A DNA stretch of 64,000 bases from Thauera sp. (GCA_017302295.1 JAFLDS010000008.1:107604-171603); one strand, 5' to 3'. Counted from the stretch's first letter, positions 43,233 to 53,655 are shown. Program-made: numbers and translations. The notes: generated by a model not told the origin, from the letters alone.

Positions 43233-45455
43233 TCAGAACTTCACGTTGGCGCCCACGTAGATCGACCGACCCATGCCCGGAACGGTGTAACCATACGGCG
43301 CGCCGGCGCCGTTCAGCGCCATCGTCGCGCCCTGGCCGATGTAGGCCCCGCCCAGGGGAAGCGCGTAGTGTTTGTCGAACAGGTTTTCGATGCCGAAATC
43401 CAGGCGGACCGACTTCAGGTTGTAGCTGCTGCGCAGGTGGGTGAGGCCGTAGCCGCCGGTTTCCTGTTCGTTACGCACGCCCGAGACCTTGTTCTTGGCA
43501 GAAACCAGCTCTTGCTCGAGCGTGTTGGTCCAGTTGCCGCTGCGGTGCTCGAGGCTCAGGCGGGCGTTGAGGGGCATCACGTTGTAGAGCGGTTCGCCGG
43601 TGTCGGCGTTGCGCCCATGCACGTAGCCGACCAGGCCGCGCAAGCTGAAACTGCCCACGCCGTCGACCGTGCCCAGCGCGGCGAAGCCCGACAGATCGAT
43701 GCCGTACAGCCGTGCATCCTGGTTTGCCAGCCCGAGGTAGTTGAACTGGCCGGGCGCCCAGCCGGCGCGCCTGACGGCGTCGATGTAGTTATCGACGAAG
43801 CTGAAGTACGGGGTCAGCTTGATCGCCCACCGCGTGCGCGGCGCGTCGTGCCAGTCGGCGCTGACGCTGAAGGTGTGCGCCACTTCGGGCGCGAGGTCGA
43901 TGGCGCCGACGTAACCGTTGCCGTCATTGACCCAGTTGTTCATCGTCATCGCCATGCCGTTGGTCGACCAGGTGTAGCGCTCGTAGAGGCTGGGCGAGCG
44001 CGTCTTGCGCGTGTACCCGCCCTCGTAGATCTGGCCGGCGTCGGGCGTGTAGCGGGCGATCAGGCTCAGGTCCCAGTTGCGGTCGGTGCGGCTGCGGTCG
44101 GCGTTGTTGAAGGCGGTGGCGTCGGCGCCATACATCGGGTTGTAGCCCTGCACGGTGCCGGCGTCGGTCTTCACCGTGCCGCTGCGCACGCCGGCCAGCG
44201 TCAGCCATTGCGGCGACCAGTTCGCTTCCCATTCGGCATAGACGTCGTAGCGGTCGCGGCGGCCGTCGTTGATGTTGAGGAAGGTGTTCGGGCTCATCAT
44301 CATCGAGTTCGCGACCGGGTCCCAGCGGTCGTCGAGTCGATAGCGCTGGTATTCCGCGCCGACGCGCAGCAGGTCGCTTTCGGACAGGTTGAATTCGGCG
44401 CCCAGGTTGAAGCCGGTCGTCCGCCCGCGAGTCCTCATCGGCATGCCGGCGACGTTGTGCGCCATGCCGTACCAGTAGAGCTTGTCCGGCCCGAAGTCCA
44501 TGTCGTGCCGGGTGTCCTCGTGGTAAGCGCGTGCGCTCAGGCGCCCCCAGTCGAACTCGCCCTGGTAGCCGAGATTGACCCGGGTGCTCTCGTTGCCGGT
44601 CATGTCCATGTGCTGGTTGGGGTAGCCCTGCTCGGCGATGTTCTGGTAGGCCACCTTCAGGTCGATCAGGTGCCGGTCGTGCCGGTGCGCGATGCTGAGC
44701 TGGTGGTTCTGCGTCTCGTAGGCGCTGGAGCCGACCTCGTCGCCGTCGATCTTGTGCGTGCCGCTGCGGGTGAAGGTGGCGATCGCGTCCGGCTTGAAGT
44801 CCCGCGCTGCGCGATAGTTGCCCGCCTGCGCGGTGGAGCCGGCGTAGCGCACGCTGAGCGTTTCGGTGGCGAGTTCGGCGACGACGTTGGCGCTCGTCGC
44901 GTTGCCGTTGGAGCGGTAGACCGCGCCGATTTCTCCGCTCGTGCGGACACCTTCGCCGGCCTCGGCGAATCGCGGCGCCTGCGAGTCGATCAGGATGACG
45001 CTGCCGAGGCTGTCGCCGCCGGCACTGACCGGGCTGAGGCCGGCATACACCTGCACGCGCTCGACATCGGTGGGGTCGATGTAGGACAGCGGCGGGTTCA
45101 TGTGGTTTGCGCAGGACGAGATCAGGTCGGCACCGTCGACGCGGATGCGCAAGCGGTCGTCACCCAGGCCGCGGATCGTGGGCAGGCTGGAAACGCCGCC
45201 GGCGCCCTGGACGTAGGCGCCCGGCACGCCGCTCAGCAGGCGCGCGCTGTCGCTGGTCGAGGCCTGCAGGGACTGCAGGGCCGCGCCGGAAACGGTGGTC
45301 GCGCCGGCCGACGCGGCCGGCAGTGGCGCGCGCACGAGGACGGGGTCGAGCAGGGTTTCGGCGGCGGTTGCGATGCCCGGCAGCGCCAGGGCGACGATGA
45401 GCGGCAGGCGCCGGCGCGCCGGCGCGGGGAGAGTCTTCTTGTTCATGGTTGGCAT
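43233..45455 (-). CDS. TonB-dependent copper receptor (OprC-like)
   Basis: 740 residues. Signal peptide up to about residue 32, plug domain with GVSSLPTIRGLGDDRLRIRVDGADL and the metal motif SSCANHMNPPLSYI (Cys115, His118, Met119), as in OprC-type copper receptors. The barrel has many methionine/histidine patches (NQHMDMTG, HDMDFGPDKLYWYGMAHN, SMMMSPNTF, NGMAMTMNNW) and ends in an aromatic C-terminus. Copper import is inferred from these motifs. The start at 45455 (or 45446) follows a perfect 7-bp hairpin. A DUF2946 gene lies upstream on the same strand. Confidence 0.87.
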   Translation of the reverse strand: MPTMNKKTLPAPARRRLPLIVALALPGIATAAETLLDPVLVRAPLPAASAGATTVSGAALQSLQASTSDSARLLSGVPGAYVQGAGGVSSLPTIRGLGDDRLRIRVDGADLISSCANHMNPPLSYIDPTDVERVQVYAGLSPVSAGGDSLGSVILIDSQAPRFAEAGEGVRTSGEIGAVYRSNGNATSANVVAELATETLSVRYAGSTAQAGNYRAARDFKPDAIATFTRSGTHKIDGDEVGSSAYETQNHQLSIAHRHDRHLIDLKVAYQNIAEQGYPNQHMDMTGNESTRVNLGYQGEFDWGRLSARAYHEDTRHDMDFGPDKLYWYGMAHNVAGMPMRTRGRTTGFNLGAEFNLSESDLLRVGAEYQRYRLDDRWDPVANSMMMSPNTFLNINDGRRDRYDVYAEWEANWSPQWLTLAGVRSGTVKTDAGTVQGYNPMYGADATAFNNADRSRTDRNWDLSLIARYTPDAGQIYEGGYTRKTRSPSLYERYTWSTNGMAMTMNNWVNDGNGYVGAIDLAPEVAHTFSVSADWHDAPRTRWAIKLTPYFSFVDNYIDAVRRAGWAPGQFNYLGLANQDARLYGIDLSGFAALGTVDGVGSFSLRGLVGYVHGRNADTGEPLYNVMPLNARLSLEHRSGNWTNTLEQELVSAKNKVSGVRNEQETGGYGLTHLRSSYNLKSVRLDFGIENLFDKHYALPLGGAYIGQGATMALNGAGAPYGYTVPGMGRSIYVGANVKF

Positions 45456-45462
45456 GTCTCGT

Positions 45463-45481
45463 GACCTGGAAAGACCAGGTC
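45463..45481 (-). promoter_or_regulatory. Hairpin just upstream of the copper receptor start
   Basis: Perfect 7-bp stem GACCTGG / CCAGGTC with a 5-nt loop, ending 8 nt before the first ATG. In the mRNA it would lie across or next to the ribosome-binding region, so it might limit translation; an operator dyad is an alternative. Confidence 0.4.
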
Positions 45482-45632
45482 GTGTTCATGGGCGCGCGGC
45501 AAAGGACCGTGCGCAAGCAGGCCGGTGGACGAAGCCAAGAGGCTGTTCGTCAGGGCGAGTAGGGGGCGAAGCTGACGAGGGCGTGCAGCACGGGGCGTCG
45601 GAGCGCCGGGTCTGCAAACGGCTCAGGCGTGC

Positions 45633-46028
45633 TCAGGCGTACTCGGGCGGGGCGCGCGGGTGCGATGACGGCCAGGCGGACGGCGGGCGCGGCACAGCTT
45701 GGAAAGAGATCGGCAGCGGCCGGCCGGCTGCCAGGGTGAAGCGGAACACGCTGGCAGCCGGCGGCGGCGCCTGGTCCGAGGCATGCAGGGTGCAGTAGGG
45801 GCAGTCGCCGATCAGCCTCGGCAGCGAGCGTCCGTCGTCATTGACGGCGTCGCTGACGCCTGAGTTCGGGGGCTTGGCGGCGCGGCTGCCCGGTGCGAAG
45901 CAGATATCGCCCGCCAGCAGGGCAGCGCCCCGGCTCGCCAGCGCGCGGCTCACCGTCGGGGCGAATGCCGCGATCAGCATCGACAAGGCGGCAATGCAGG
46001 CGTAGAGGCGCTGGCGGTTATGAAGCAC
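45633..46028 (-). CDS. DUF2946 protein
   Basis: 131 residues from a GTG at 46028; the start is uncertain because no ATG fits and the frame remains open to 46166. The N-terminus has a hydrophobic helix (LYACIAALSMLIAAFAPTVS), then ALASRGAALLAGDICFAP and the family motif LIGDCPYCTLHASDQAPPP (CPYC). DUF2946 genes are typically beside copper-related TonB receptors, as here. Probably membrane-anchored or periplasmic; a metal-handling role for the CPxC motif is plausible but unproven. Confidence 0.75.
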   Translation of the reverse strand: MLHNRQRLYACIAALSMLIAAFAPTVSRALASRGAALLAGDICFAPGSRAAKPPNSGVSDAVNDDGRSLPRLIGDCPYCTLHASDQAPPPAASVFRFTLAAGRPLPISFQAVPRPPSAWPSSHPRAPPEYA

Positions 46029-46349
46029 GGGCAAACAGTGGCGGGCGAGGGACCCGAAGTCTACAACGCGAGTTTTGCGCACGAGACGCCCGAGCGCCGT
46101 GCTGCGACGCAATGCCGCGGGGGAGAGGGGGCATGGAGCCCTGGTGATCAAGGCTGCGCGTTGCATGCGCGAGGTCGGTTCGTCGAGGGTGGACGCTGAC
46201 CGATCCGGCTCCTATGTTTTGTTGACAGGTGTCGTTTCGATCTCGTCCCCGCAGGCGTGTCCGCGCCAACGAAGCTTGCCGCCCTGACGGCTTGATCGTG
46301 GTGAGACGCCTGCTTGTCCCCTTCCATTCAGCCCACGCGGAGACAGACC
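46029..46349. other. Divergent intergenic region
   Basis: 321 bp between the DUF2946 gene (minus) and the secreted-protein gene (plus). A TTGACA lies at about 46224, but with no good -10. No RNA gene or recognisable metal-regulator operator was seen. Confidence 0.4.
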
Positions 46350-46739
46350 ATGAAATCGATCAGGATAGTCGCTGGCGGCGCCTCGCTCCTGCTGAGTGCG
46401 CTGCTCTTTGCTCAGGCACCCAACCCCTACAACGGCAACTGGACGATCAGCCTCGACGCGCCGGGGGCCAAGGGCCTGGATGGAAAGCTCGTGATCGACG
46501 GCGAAGGCGGCACCTGGGACGTGCGTTACATGTCGAAGCGCAATCCCTGCGCGGGTAAGGAGGCGCCGGTCGTGGTGCGCAAGGCGACCGCCGAGGAACT
46601 GACCTTCGACATCGACTTCGGCAAGGTGCTGAGCGGCTGCGGTGTCGTCAGCTACGCCGTCCGACCCGCAGCAGACGGTTCGCTGCAGGGACAATCCCTC
46701 GATGGGCAACGACAGCTGATGCTGAAGCGGGAGCAGTAG
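46350..46739 (+). CDS. Small secreted protein of unknown function
   Basis: 129 residues. Clear signal peptide (MKSIRIVAGGASLLLSALLFAQA), then a compact beta-rich body: YNGNWTISLDAPGAKGLDGKLVIDGEGGTWDVRYMS, with two cysteines (NPCAGKE and LSGCGVVSY) likely to be disulfide-linked in the periplasm. The layout looks like a lipocalin/avidin-like small barrel, but no family is claimed. The ATG at 46350 has GGAGAC upstream. Confidence 0.65.
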   Translation: MKSIRIVAGGASLLLSALLFAQAPNPYNGNWTISLDAPGAKGLDGKLVIDGEGGTWDVRYMSKRNPCAGKEAPVVVRKATAEELTFDIDFGKVLSGCGVVSYAVRPAADGSLQGQSLDGQRQLMLKREQ

Positions 46740-46796
46740 CGGGGCAGGTGGCAGACCCCTGTTTCCCCTGCCGCAGGGTGCCATGAATGTCACGTG

Positions 46797-46901
46797 ATGA
46801 TCTGTTGGCGCAGGTCGCGCGACCACTTGTTCAAACGGCTTGCCAACCCGTACCCGGACTTGATCGATGAACTGCGCGACATGATGCCCGACGTGGTCTG
46901 A
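46797..46901 (+). pseudogene. Short ORF, possible gene remnant
   Basis: 34 codons reading MICWRRSRDHLFKRLANP and ending DELRDMMPDVV. The helical, well-formed sequence looks like the C-terminal end of a larger protein rather than random coding, but I do not recognise the parent. It sits in the same reading frame as the secreted-protein gene, 58 bp after its stop, and 81 bp before the antitoxin gene. Confidence 0.3.
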
Positions 46902-46982
46902 ACGATGTTCCCGTTCCCAATGCCCCGTCGTTTTCTGTGGATGCGGAAATGGGCTAAATTTTCCTCAGAGAGGAGATGGCCC

Positions 46983-47363
46983 ATGACTTCCATCCAAGCC
47001 GAAACTGCCACCGCGCCCGATCCGCGCGCGGTGTTGAGCAAGGCAGTGACGCGGTCGGCCGAGCGCCTGGATATTTCCAAAGCCCTGCTCGTCAGGGTGC
47101 TGGGCGTCAGCGCGTCGACCGTGACCCGGCTCTTCGCCGGCAACTACCGGCTCGAGCCCAGCCGCAAGGAATGGGAGTTTGCGCTTCTGTTCGTGCGCAT
47201 GTTTCGCTTGCTGGATTCCATCGTCGGCAGCGAGGGCACCGCGCGACAGTGGCTCGCCAGTGACAACCTCGGGCTCAACGCCCGCCCGGTCGACCTGATC
47301 GGCAATCCCGAGGGACTGGTCCGTGTCGTCCTCTACCTGGACGCCGCCCGCGGTCAGGTCTGA
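46983..47363 (+). CDS. Xre/MbcA/ParS-type antitoxin (DUF2384)
   Basis: 126 residues. An N-terminal helix-turn-helix (ISKALLVRVLGVSASTVTRLFAGNYRLEPSRKEWEFA) is followed by the C-terminal MbcA/ParS-like domain (RMFRLLDSIVGSEGTARQWLASDNLGLNARPVDLIGNPEGLVRVVLYLDAARG), the region that neutralises RES toxins. The ATG at 46983 has GAGGAGATGG upstream. It probably binds its own promoter. The toxin gene starts inside its last 41 bp. Confidence 0.88.
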   Translation: MTSIQAETATAPDPRAVLSKAVTRSAERLDISKALLVRVLGVSASTVTRLFAGNYRLEPSRKEWEFALLFVRMFRLLDSIVGSEGTARQWLASDNLGLNARPVDLIGNPEGLVRVVLYLDAARGQV

Positions 47364-48033
47364 AGCCCGCGACTGGGCGGCCAGCCTGTGGCGCATGGTG
47401 GAGGCGCAGCATGTCGCATCCACCATGAAGATCGTGGACGACGCTGCCGAGCAGGACGTGCTCGAGATGCTGCTCGAAGGCAGCAAGCCGCCGCAGGCGC
47501 GTGACGCACAGGGGCTCGACTATCTGCTGGCGACGCCGTTCCGCTATCCGCCGAGGCAGGGCGGCTCGCGCTTTCGCGGCGAGGTCGATCCCGGCGTGTA
47601 CTATGGCGCCGAAACGGTGCGCACGGCCGCCGCGGAACTGGGCTACTGGCGCTGGAGGTTCCTGCGCGACGCCGTCGATCTGCGCGGCCTGGAGCCGGTC
47701 GCCCACACGGCCTTCTGTGCCGAGGTGCGCGCGCTGGCAGTCGACCTGCGCCAGCCTCCGTTCGCCGCGGATGGGGCAGTCTGGGCGCATCCCCGCGACG
47801 ACCTGCCGACCCAGGGGTTCGCGCGTGCGGTGCGCGCGGCCGGCCTGGGTGCCATCGTCTATGCCTCGGTACGTGATGCCGAGCCGGGCTGGTGCGCCGC
47901 GGTGCTGACGCCCGCCGCCTTTGCCGGCCCGAAGCCACTGCCGGGCATGCAGACCTGGTGGCTGGCGGTGCATCGCGGTCAGGTCGTGTGGCGGCGCGAA
48001 GGTCAGTCCTGGATCTTCGCGGCGGGCGCCTGA
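47323..48033 (+). CDS. RES-domain toxin
   Basis: 236 residues. RES family: RMVEAQHVASTMKIVDDAAEQDVLEMLLEGSKPP, LDYLLATPFRYPPRQGGSRFRGEVDPGVYYGAETVRTAAAELGYWRWRF (with the Arg, Tyr and Glu typical of the NAD-binding site), and GAIVYASVRDAEPGWCAAVLTPAAF. RES toxins such as MbcT deplete NAD+. The best start is GTG at 47323 with GAGGGA upstream, overlapping the antitoxin and implying coupled translation. A full-length pair, apparently intact. Confidence 0.87.
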   Translation: MSSSTWTPPAVRSEARDWAASLWRMVEAQHVASTMKIVDDAAEQDVLEMLLEGSKPPQARDAQGLDYLLATPFRYPPRQGGSRFRGEVDPGVYYGAETVRTAAAELGYWRWRFLRDAVDLRGLEPVAHTAFCAEVRALAVDLRQPPFAADGAVWAHPRDDLPTQGFARAVRAAGLGAIVYASVRDAEPGWCAAVLTPAAFAGPKPLPGMQTWWLAVHRGQVVWRREGQSWIFAAGA

Positions 48034-48051
48034 GGTGATGCTTCCGGGATC

Positions 48052-48606
48052 TCACTGCGGCAGGACGCGCTGGATCAGCATGGTCGTTCCCACCGTGAGC
48101 AGGTAGCCGACGGCGGCGAGGAGCACGGTGAACTTGAGGCCCGCGCACCAGGCCGCCAGCTTTGCCAGTGTGTCGCTGGCGCCGTGATCGACCATCCGCA
48201 ACATGGCCAGATTCTCCGTCGCATCGAGCGGGATCGCGGCGAGCACGGCCCACGCGACGAAGGCGCCGATCATCGGCACCGGATTTCGCGCCCCGTCGGC
48301 AAGCATGGCGCAGGCGAGCGAGAGGGCCAGCGGATAGCACAGCAGAAACAGATAGTCCCACCGGGTCTGTAGGCGCACCACCGCCTCCAGCCCCTCCCAT
48401 GCGGCGAGGATGCGCGCAGCGCGCTCGCCCGACCAGGCGAACTCCAGCGCCAGGATGCCGCCCGGTTCGCGCGCCTTGAGGACTTCGTCCAGCGGCCCGA
48501 GGCGCCCGAACATCACGGCAGCGGCCAGCGCCAGCAGCACGCCCAGCAGCAACCAGCGCTGCGGCCAGCTCAGCAGGAGGGTGAAGGGCGGCGTCAGCAT
48601 CGTCAT
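48052..48606 (-). CDS. Four-helix inner-membrane protein of unknown function
   Basis: 184 residues with about four hydrophobic helices (WLLLGVLLALAAAVMF, LFLLCYPLALSLACAML, MIGAFVAWAVLAAIPL, FTVLLAAVGYLLTVG). Charged soluble stretch EVLKAREPGGILALEFAWSGERAARIL lies between helices 1 and 2. Not assigned to a family. The start overlaps the AraC gene stop (ATGA), so it is cotranscribed with that regulator. Confidence 0.7.
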   Translation of the reverse strand: MTMLTPPFTLLLSWPQRWLLLGVLLALAAAVMFGRLGPLDEVLKAREPGGILALEFAWSGERAARILAAWEGLEAVVRLQTRWDYLFLLCYPLALSLACAMLADGARNPVPMIGAFVAWAVLAAIPLDATENLAMLRMVDHGASDTLAKLAAWCAGLKFTVLLAAVGYLLTVGTTMLIQRVLPQ

Positions 48607-49658
48607 CGGATCGTTTCCCCTGATCTATATGCGCTCGGCGGCGCCCCGGTCCACTCGCGAAACGCCCGCGCGAAGCTCTTCTCGCTGTCGAAGCCCACCG
48701 CCGCGGCGATCTGCTTGACCGGCTTCGTCGTCTGCAGCAACAGCTTGATCGCGCGTTCGCGCCGGGCGTCGTTCTTCAGGCGCTGCAGCGACACGCCTTC
48801 TTCCTTGAGTTGCCGGTGCAGCGTGCGCACCGACAGGTTGAGCCGCGCGGCGACCTCCTCGGCGGTGTGGGCCGCGCCCGGGTCGGCGTTCAGGACCTGG
48901 CCGACACTGTGCACCAGCAGGCGGTCGCGGCGGTACTGCAGCACGGTGAGCGGCAGGGCGTGCTGCAGCATCGTCTGCAGGGCTTTCTCGTCGCGGCGCA
49001 CCGGCAGTTCCAGGTAGCGCGCATCGAAGCTGATGCTGGCGGCGTCGGCGGAAAAGCGCGCGGGGCCGGCGAACAGGTAGGCGTAGGCGTCGGCATGCGG
49101 TGGTGCGGGGAAGGGGAAGGCGGCCTCGGTCAGCGCGATGCGCGAATCGACCAGCCAGCAGGCGTAGCCGAGCAGGTAGCGCAGGGTGCTGACGAGGCAG
49201 AACTCGCGCAGCTCGCCGAGCGCGACGTTCTCCGCGACGCAGATCGTGGCGTTGCCGCGCTGGCCGGCGCGGGGCGGGACGAGCTCGAGCACGACATCCT
49301 CGGTCAGTAGCCGGTGGTGGCGGCACCAGCGCTTGACTGCCACTTCCAGCGTCGGCGAGGTGAGCGAGGCGCGGCACAGCATGCCGTAGCTGCCCCAGGG
49401 GAGTCGCCGCGAGAACCAGCCCAGCGCCTCGTCGTCGAGCTCCTGCATCGCGAGGCCCGACATCGCTTCCATCTGCGCCGCGGTGACGCGCGCGGCCGGG
49501 TCGTCGAGCAGCGCCGGCGGGATCTGCGCCTGCGCGAGCGCGCTGGCCGGATCCATCCCGCGGCGGCGGTACGCCAACACGATCGCGCGGATGAAGGCGA
49601 TCGGCGTGGCGGCGCGGCCACGGGTGAGTTCGGCGGGCGAGGGGGCGAGGATCTGCAT
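48603..49658 (-). CDS. AraC-family regulator, OruR/ArgR-like
   Basis: 351 residues from the ATG at 49658. The N-terminal ligand-binding domain of the Arabinose_bd type covers about residues 15-205 (AFIRAIVLAYRRRGMDPASALAQAQIPPALLDDP ...). The C-terminal AraC double helix-turn-helix has TAEEVAARLNLSVRTLHRQLKEEGVSLQRLKNDARRERAI and KQIAAAVGFDSEKSFARAFREWTGAPPSAYR. Divergent from liuA with a 159-bp gap, so it is the obvious candidate regulator of liuABCDE, perhaps instead of LiuR. Effector unknown. Confidence 0.88.
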   Translation of the reverse strand: MQILAPSPAELTRGRAATPIAFIRAIVLAYRRRGMDPASALAQAQIPPALLDDPAARVTAAQMEAMSGLAMQELDDEALGWFSRRLPWGSYGMLCRASLTSPTLEVAVKRWCRHHRLLTEDVVLELVPPRAGQRGNATICVAENVALGELREFCLVSTLRYLLGYACWLVDSRIALTEAAFPFPAPPHADAYAYLFAGPARFSADAASISFDARYLELPVRRDEKALQTMLQHALPLTVLQYRRDRLLVHSVGQVLNADPGAAHTAEEVAARLNLSVRTLHRQLKEEGVSLQRLKNDARRERAIKLLLQTTKPVKQIAAAVGFDSEKSFARAFREWTGAPPSAYRSGETIR

Positions 49659-49817
49659 GTGCCCGAATGCTAGTTCGCGTGGCACGAATTGCAACCTCGA
49701 TGGCACTCGCCGCGCCTCGCGTGCCGCTAATCTGCCCCCATCGCTCGGCATGCGCCGTCCATAATGGATTTGCGCACGGCCCGACGCGCCAGAACAACCT
49801 TGAGGAGGAGACACCCC

Positions 49818-50999
49818 ATGAACGTGCCCAGCCTGAACTTCAACCTCGGCGAAACCATCGACGCGCTGCGCGACACGCTGCAGGCCTTCTGCGCCGCGGA
49901 GATCGCACCGCGCGCCGCGGAGATCGACCGCGTCAACGAGTTTCCCGCCGACCTGTGGAAGAAGCTGGGCGACCTCGGCGTGCACGGCATGACGGTGAGC
50001 GAGGAATACGGCGGCACCGACATGGGCTACCTCGCCCACATCGTGGCGATGGAGGAGATTTCGCGCGCGTCGGCCTCGGTCGGCCTGTCGTACGGCGCGC
50101 ACTCCAACCTGTGCATCAACCAGATCCGCCGCAACGGCAGCGAGGCGCAGAAGCAGAAATACCTGCCCAAGCTGATTTCGGGCGATCACGTCGGTGCGCT
50201 GGCGATGTCCGAGCCCAACGCCGGCTCCGACGTGGTGAGCATGAAGCTGCGCGCCGACCGCAAGGGTGACCGCTTCATCCTCAACGGCAGCAAGATGTGG
50301 ATCACCAACGGCGGCGACGCCGACACGCTGGTGGTGTATGCCAAGACCGATGTCGCTGCCGGGCCGAAGGGAATTACCGCCTTCATCATCGAGAAGGGCA
50401 TGAAAGGCTTCAGCCATGGCACCCACCTCGACAAGCTCGGCATGCGCGGCTCCAACACCTTCCCGCTGTTCTTCGACGACGTCGAGGTGCCGCTGGAGAA
50501 CGTGCTCGGCGGCGAGGCCAACATCGGCCGCGGCGTGCAGGTGCTGATGTCCGGCCTCGACTACGAGCGTGCGGTGCTGTCGGGCGGGCCGCTGGGCATC
50601 ATGGCGGCGTGCATGGACGTGGTCGTGCCCTACCTGCACGAGCGCAAGCAGTTCGACACTCCGATCGGCGAGTTCCAGCTCATGCAGGGCAAGGTTGCCG
50701 ATATGTACTCCACCTGGAGCGCCTGCCGCGCCTATGCCTACGCGGTGGGCCAGGCCTGCGACCGCATCGACCACGCGCGCACGCTGCGCAAGGACGCCGC
50801 CGGCGTGATCCTCTACACCGCCGAGAAGGCGACCTGGATGGCGGGCGAAGCGATCCAGACCCTGGGCGGCGTGGGCTACACCAATGAGTACGCGACCGGC
50901 CGCCTGTGGCGCGACGCCAAGCTGTACGAGATCGGCGCCGGCACCAGCGAGATCCGCCGCATGCTGATCGGGCGAGAGCTGTTCAGCGAAACCAAGTGA
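49818..50999 (+). CDS. liuA: Isovaleryl-CoA dehydrogenase
   Basis: 393 residues. Oxidises isovaleryl-CoA to 3-methylcrotonyl-CoA. Besides general acyl-CoA dehydrogenase motifs ([35 protein letters not shown]), it carries the isovaleryl-specific catalytic base Glu250 in [16 protein letters not shown]. At the usual base position it has Gly-Ala ([19 protein letters not shown]), the known distinguishing feature of IVD. The ATG at 49818 has GAGGAGGAGA upstream. First gene of liuABCDE. Confidence 0.96.
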   Translation: MNVPSLNFNLGETIDALRDTLQAFCAAEIAPRAAEIDRVNEFPADLWKKLGDLGVHGMTVSEEYGGTDMGYLAHIVAMEEISRASASVGLSYGAHSNLCINQIRRNGSEAQKQKYLPKLISGDHVGALAMSEPNAGSDVVSMKLRADRKGDRFILNGSKMWITNGGDADTLVVYAKTDVAAGPKGITAFIIEKGMKGFSHGTHLDKLGMRGSNTFPLFFDDVEVPLENVLGGEANIGRGVQVLMSGLDYERAVLSGGPLGIMAACMDVVVPYLHERKQFDTPIGEFQLMQGKVADMYSTWSACRAYAYAVGQACDRIDHARTLRKDAAGVILYTAEKATWMAGEAIQTLGGVGYTNEYATGRLWRDAKLYEIGAGTSEIRRMLIGRELFSETK

Positions 51000-51012
51000 G
51001 CGGAGCGCCACG

Positions 51013-52620
<1,608 letters not shown>

Positions 52621-52636
52621 CGGGAGTGGCGCACAC

Positions 52637-53428
52637 ATGAGCTACGAAACCCTGGAAATCCTGCGCGACGGCGGCGTGGCGACGATCTGGATGAACCGTC
52701 CGGACGTGCATAACGCCTTCAATGCGCAACTGATCGCCGATCTCACCGCCGCCTGCCGCGCACTCGATGCGGACGACGCGGTGCGCGCGGTGGTGCTGGC
52801 CGGGCGCGGCAAGAGCTTTTCCGCCGGCGCCGACCTCAACTGGATGAAGGCCGCCGGCCAGGCCAGCGAGGCGGAGAACTTCGCCGACGCGATGAAGCTC
52901 GCCGGCATGCTGCGCACCCTGGCCGAGATGCGAAAGCCCACGATCGCCCGGGTGCATGGCGCGGCGCTCGGCGGCGGCATGGGCCTGGCCTGCGCCTGCG
53001 ACATCTGCGTGGCCGGCGACAAGGCGGTGTTCGCGACCTCGGAAGTCAAGTTCGGCATCATCCCGTCGGCGATCAGCCCCTACGTGATCCGCGCCATCGG
53101 CGAGCGCCAGGCCTACCGCTACTTCCAGACCGCCGAGCGCATCGGCGCCGCGCGCGCAGGGCAGATCGGTCTCGCACACGAGGTGGTGGCGACCGAGGAG
53201 ATCGATGCCAAGGTGAAGGAAGTGGTCGACGCCCTGCTGCAGGGCGGGCCGAAGGCGCAGGCCGCGGCCAAGGACCTGATCCGCGCGGTGGCGAACCGGC
53301 CGGTGGGCGACGCGGTGGTGGAAGACACCGCGCGCCGCATCGCCGGGCTGCGCGCCACGCCGGAAGCGAAGGAGGGGCTGGACGCCTTCCTGTCGAAGCG
53401 GTCGGCGGCCTGGGTGCCGCAGGGGTGA
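52637..53428 (+). CDS. liuC: Methylglutaconyl-CoA hydratase
   Basis: 263 residues. Enoyl-CoA hydratase family; hydrates 3-methylglutaconyl-CoA to HMG-CoA. The LiuC hallmark GKSFSAGADLNWMKAAGQ is present, with GAALGGGMGLACACDICVA (oxyanion hole) and SEVKFGIIPSAISPYVIRAIGERQAYRYFQTAERI. 16 bp after liuB. A palindromic element and a DUF4126 gene separate it from liuD. Confidence 0.94.
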   Translation: MSYETLEILRDGGVATIWMNRPDVHNAFNAQLIADLTAACRALDADDAVRAVVLAGRGKSFSAGADLNWMKAAGQASEAENFADAMKLAGMLRTLAEMRKPTIARVHGAALGGGMGLACACDICVAGDKAVFATSEVKFGIIPSAISPYVIRAIGERQAYRYFQTAERIGAARAGQIGLAHEVVATEEIDAKVKEVVDALLQGGPKAQAAAKDLIRAVANRPVGDAVVEDTARRIAGLRATPEAKEGLDAFLSKRSAAWVPQG

Positions 53429-53519
53429 TGCGGTGCAGACTGAGGGTATGGTTAGTCGAAGCAGAGCCATTGCATGAGGTGTTGCCGGGACGGGCTTGGG
53501 AAGTGGCAACAGGGTAGGT

Positions 53520-53619
53520 CTGGCGGCGGGGGATGTGTGGAGCGGGCGAGCACTGTTCGAGTCCCGAGCGCAGCGAGGTCGAGTTGCGCAGCCCGACGGA
53601 GCACATCCCCCGCCGCCAG
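53520..53619. repeat. Palindromic intergenic element, copy B
   Basis: 18-bp perfect inverted arms (53520-53537 and 53602-53619; CTGGCGGCGGGGGATGTG) enclose 64 nt. The centre contains CCGAGCGCAGCGAGG and CGAGTTGCGCAGC, homologous to copy A at 25131-25237 (35 of 41 core positions). It ends 36 bp before the DUF4126 start, inside the liu gene cluster. Confidence 0.85.
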
Positions 53620-53655
53620 CCCGGATTCGAGGCGCTAGCTCACGGGGAGCACGGC

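Noticed and set aside
43182-45464. 760-codon plus-strand open frame antisense to the copper receptor
   Set aside because: Shadow of the receptor gene; no domains.
49676-49700. Sigma-54-like GGCACG...TTGC upstream of liuA
   Set aside because: The spacing between the GG and GC elements is two bases too short for a -24/-12 promoter.
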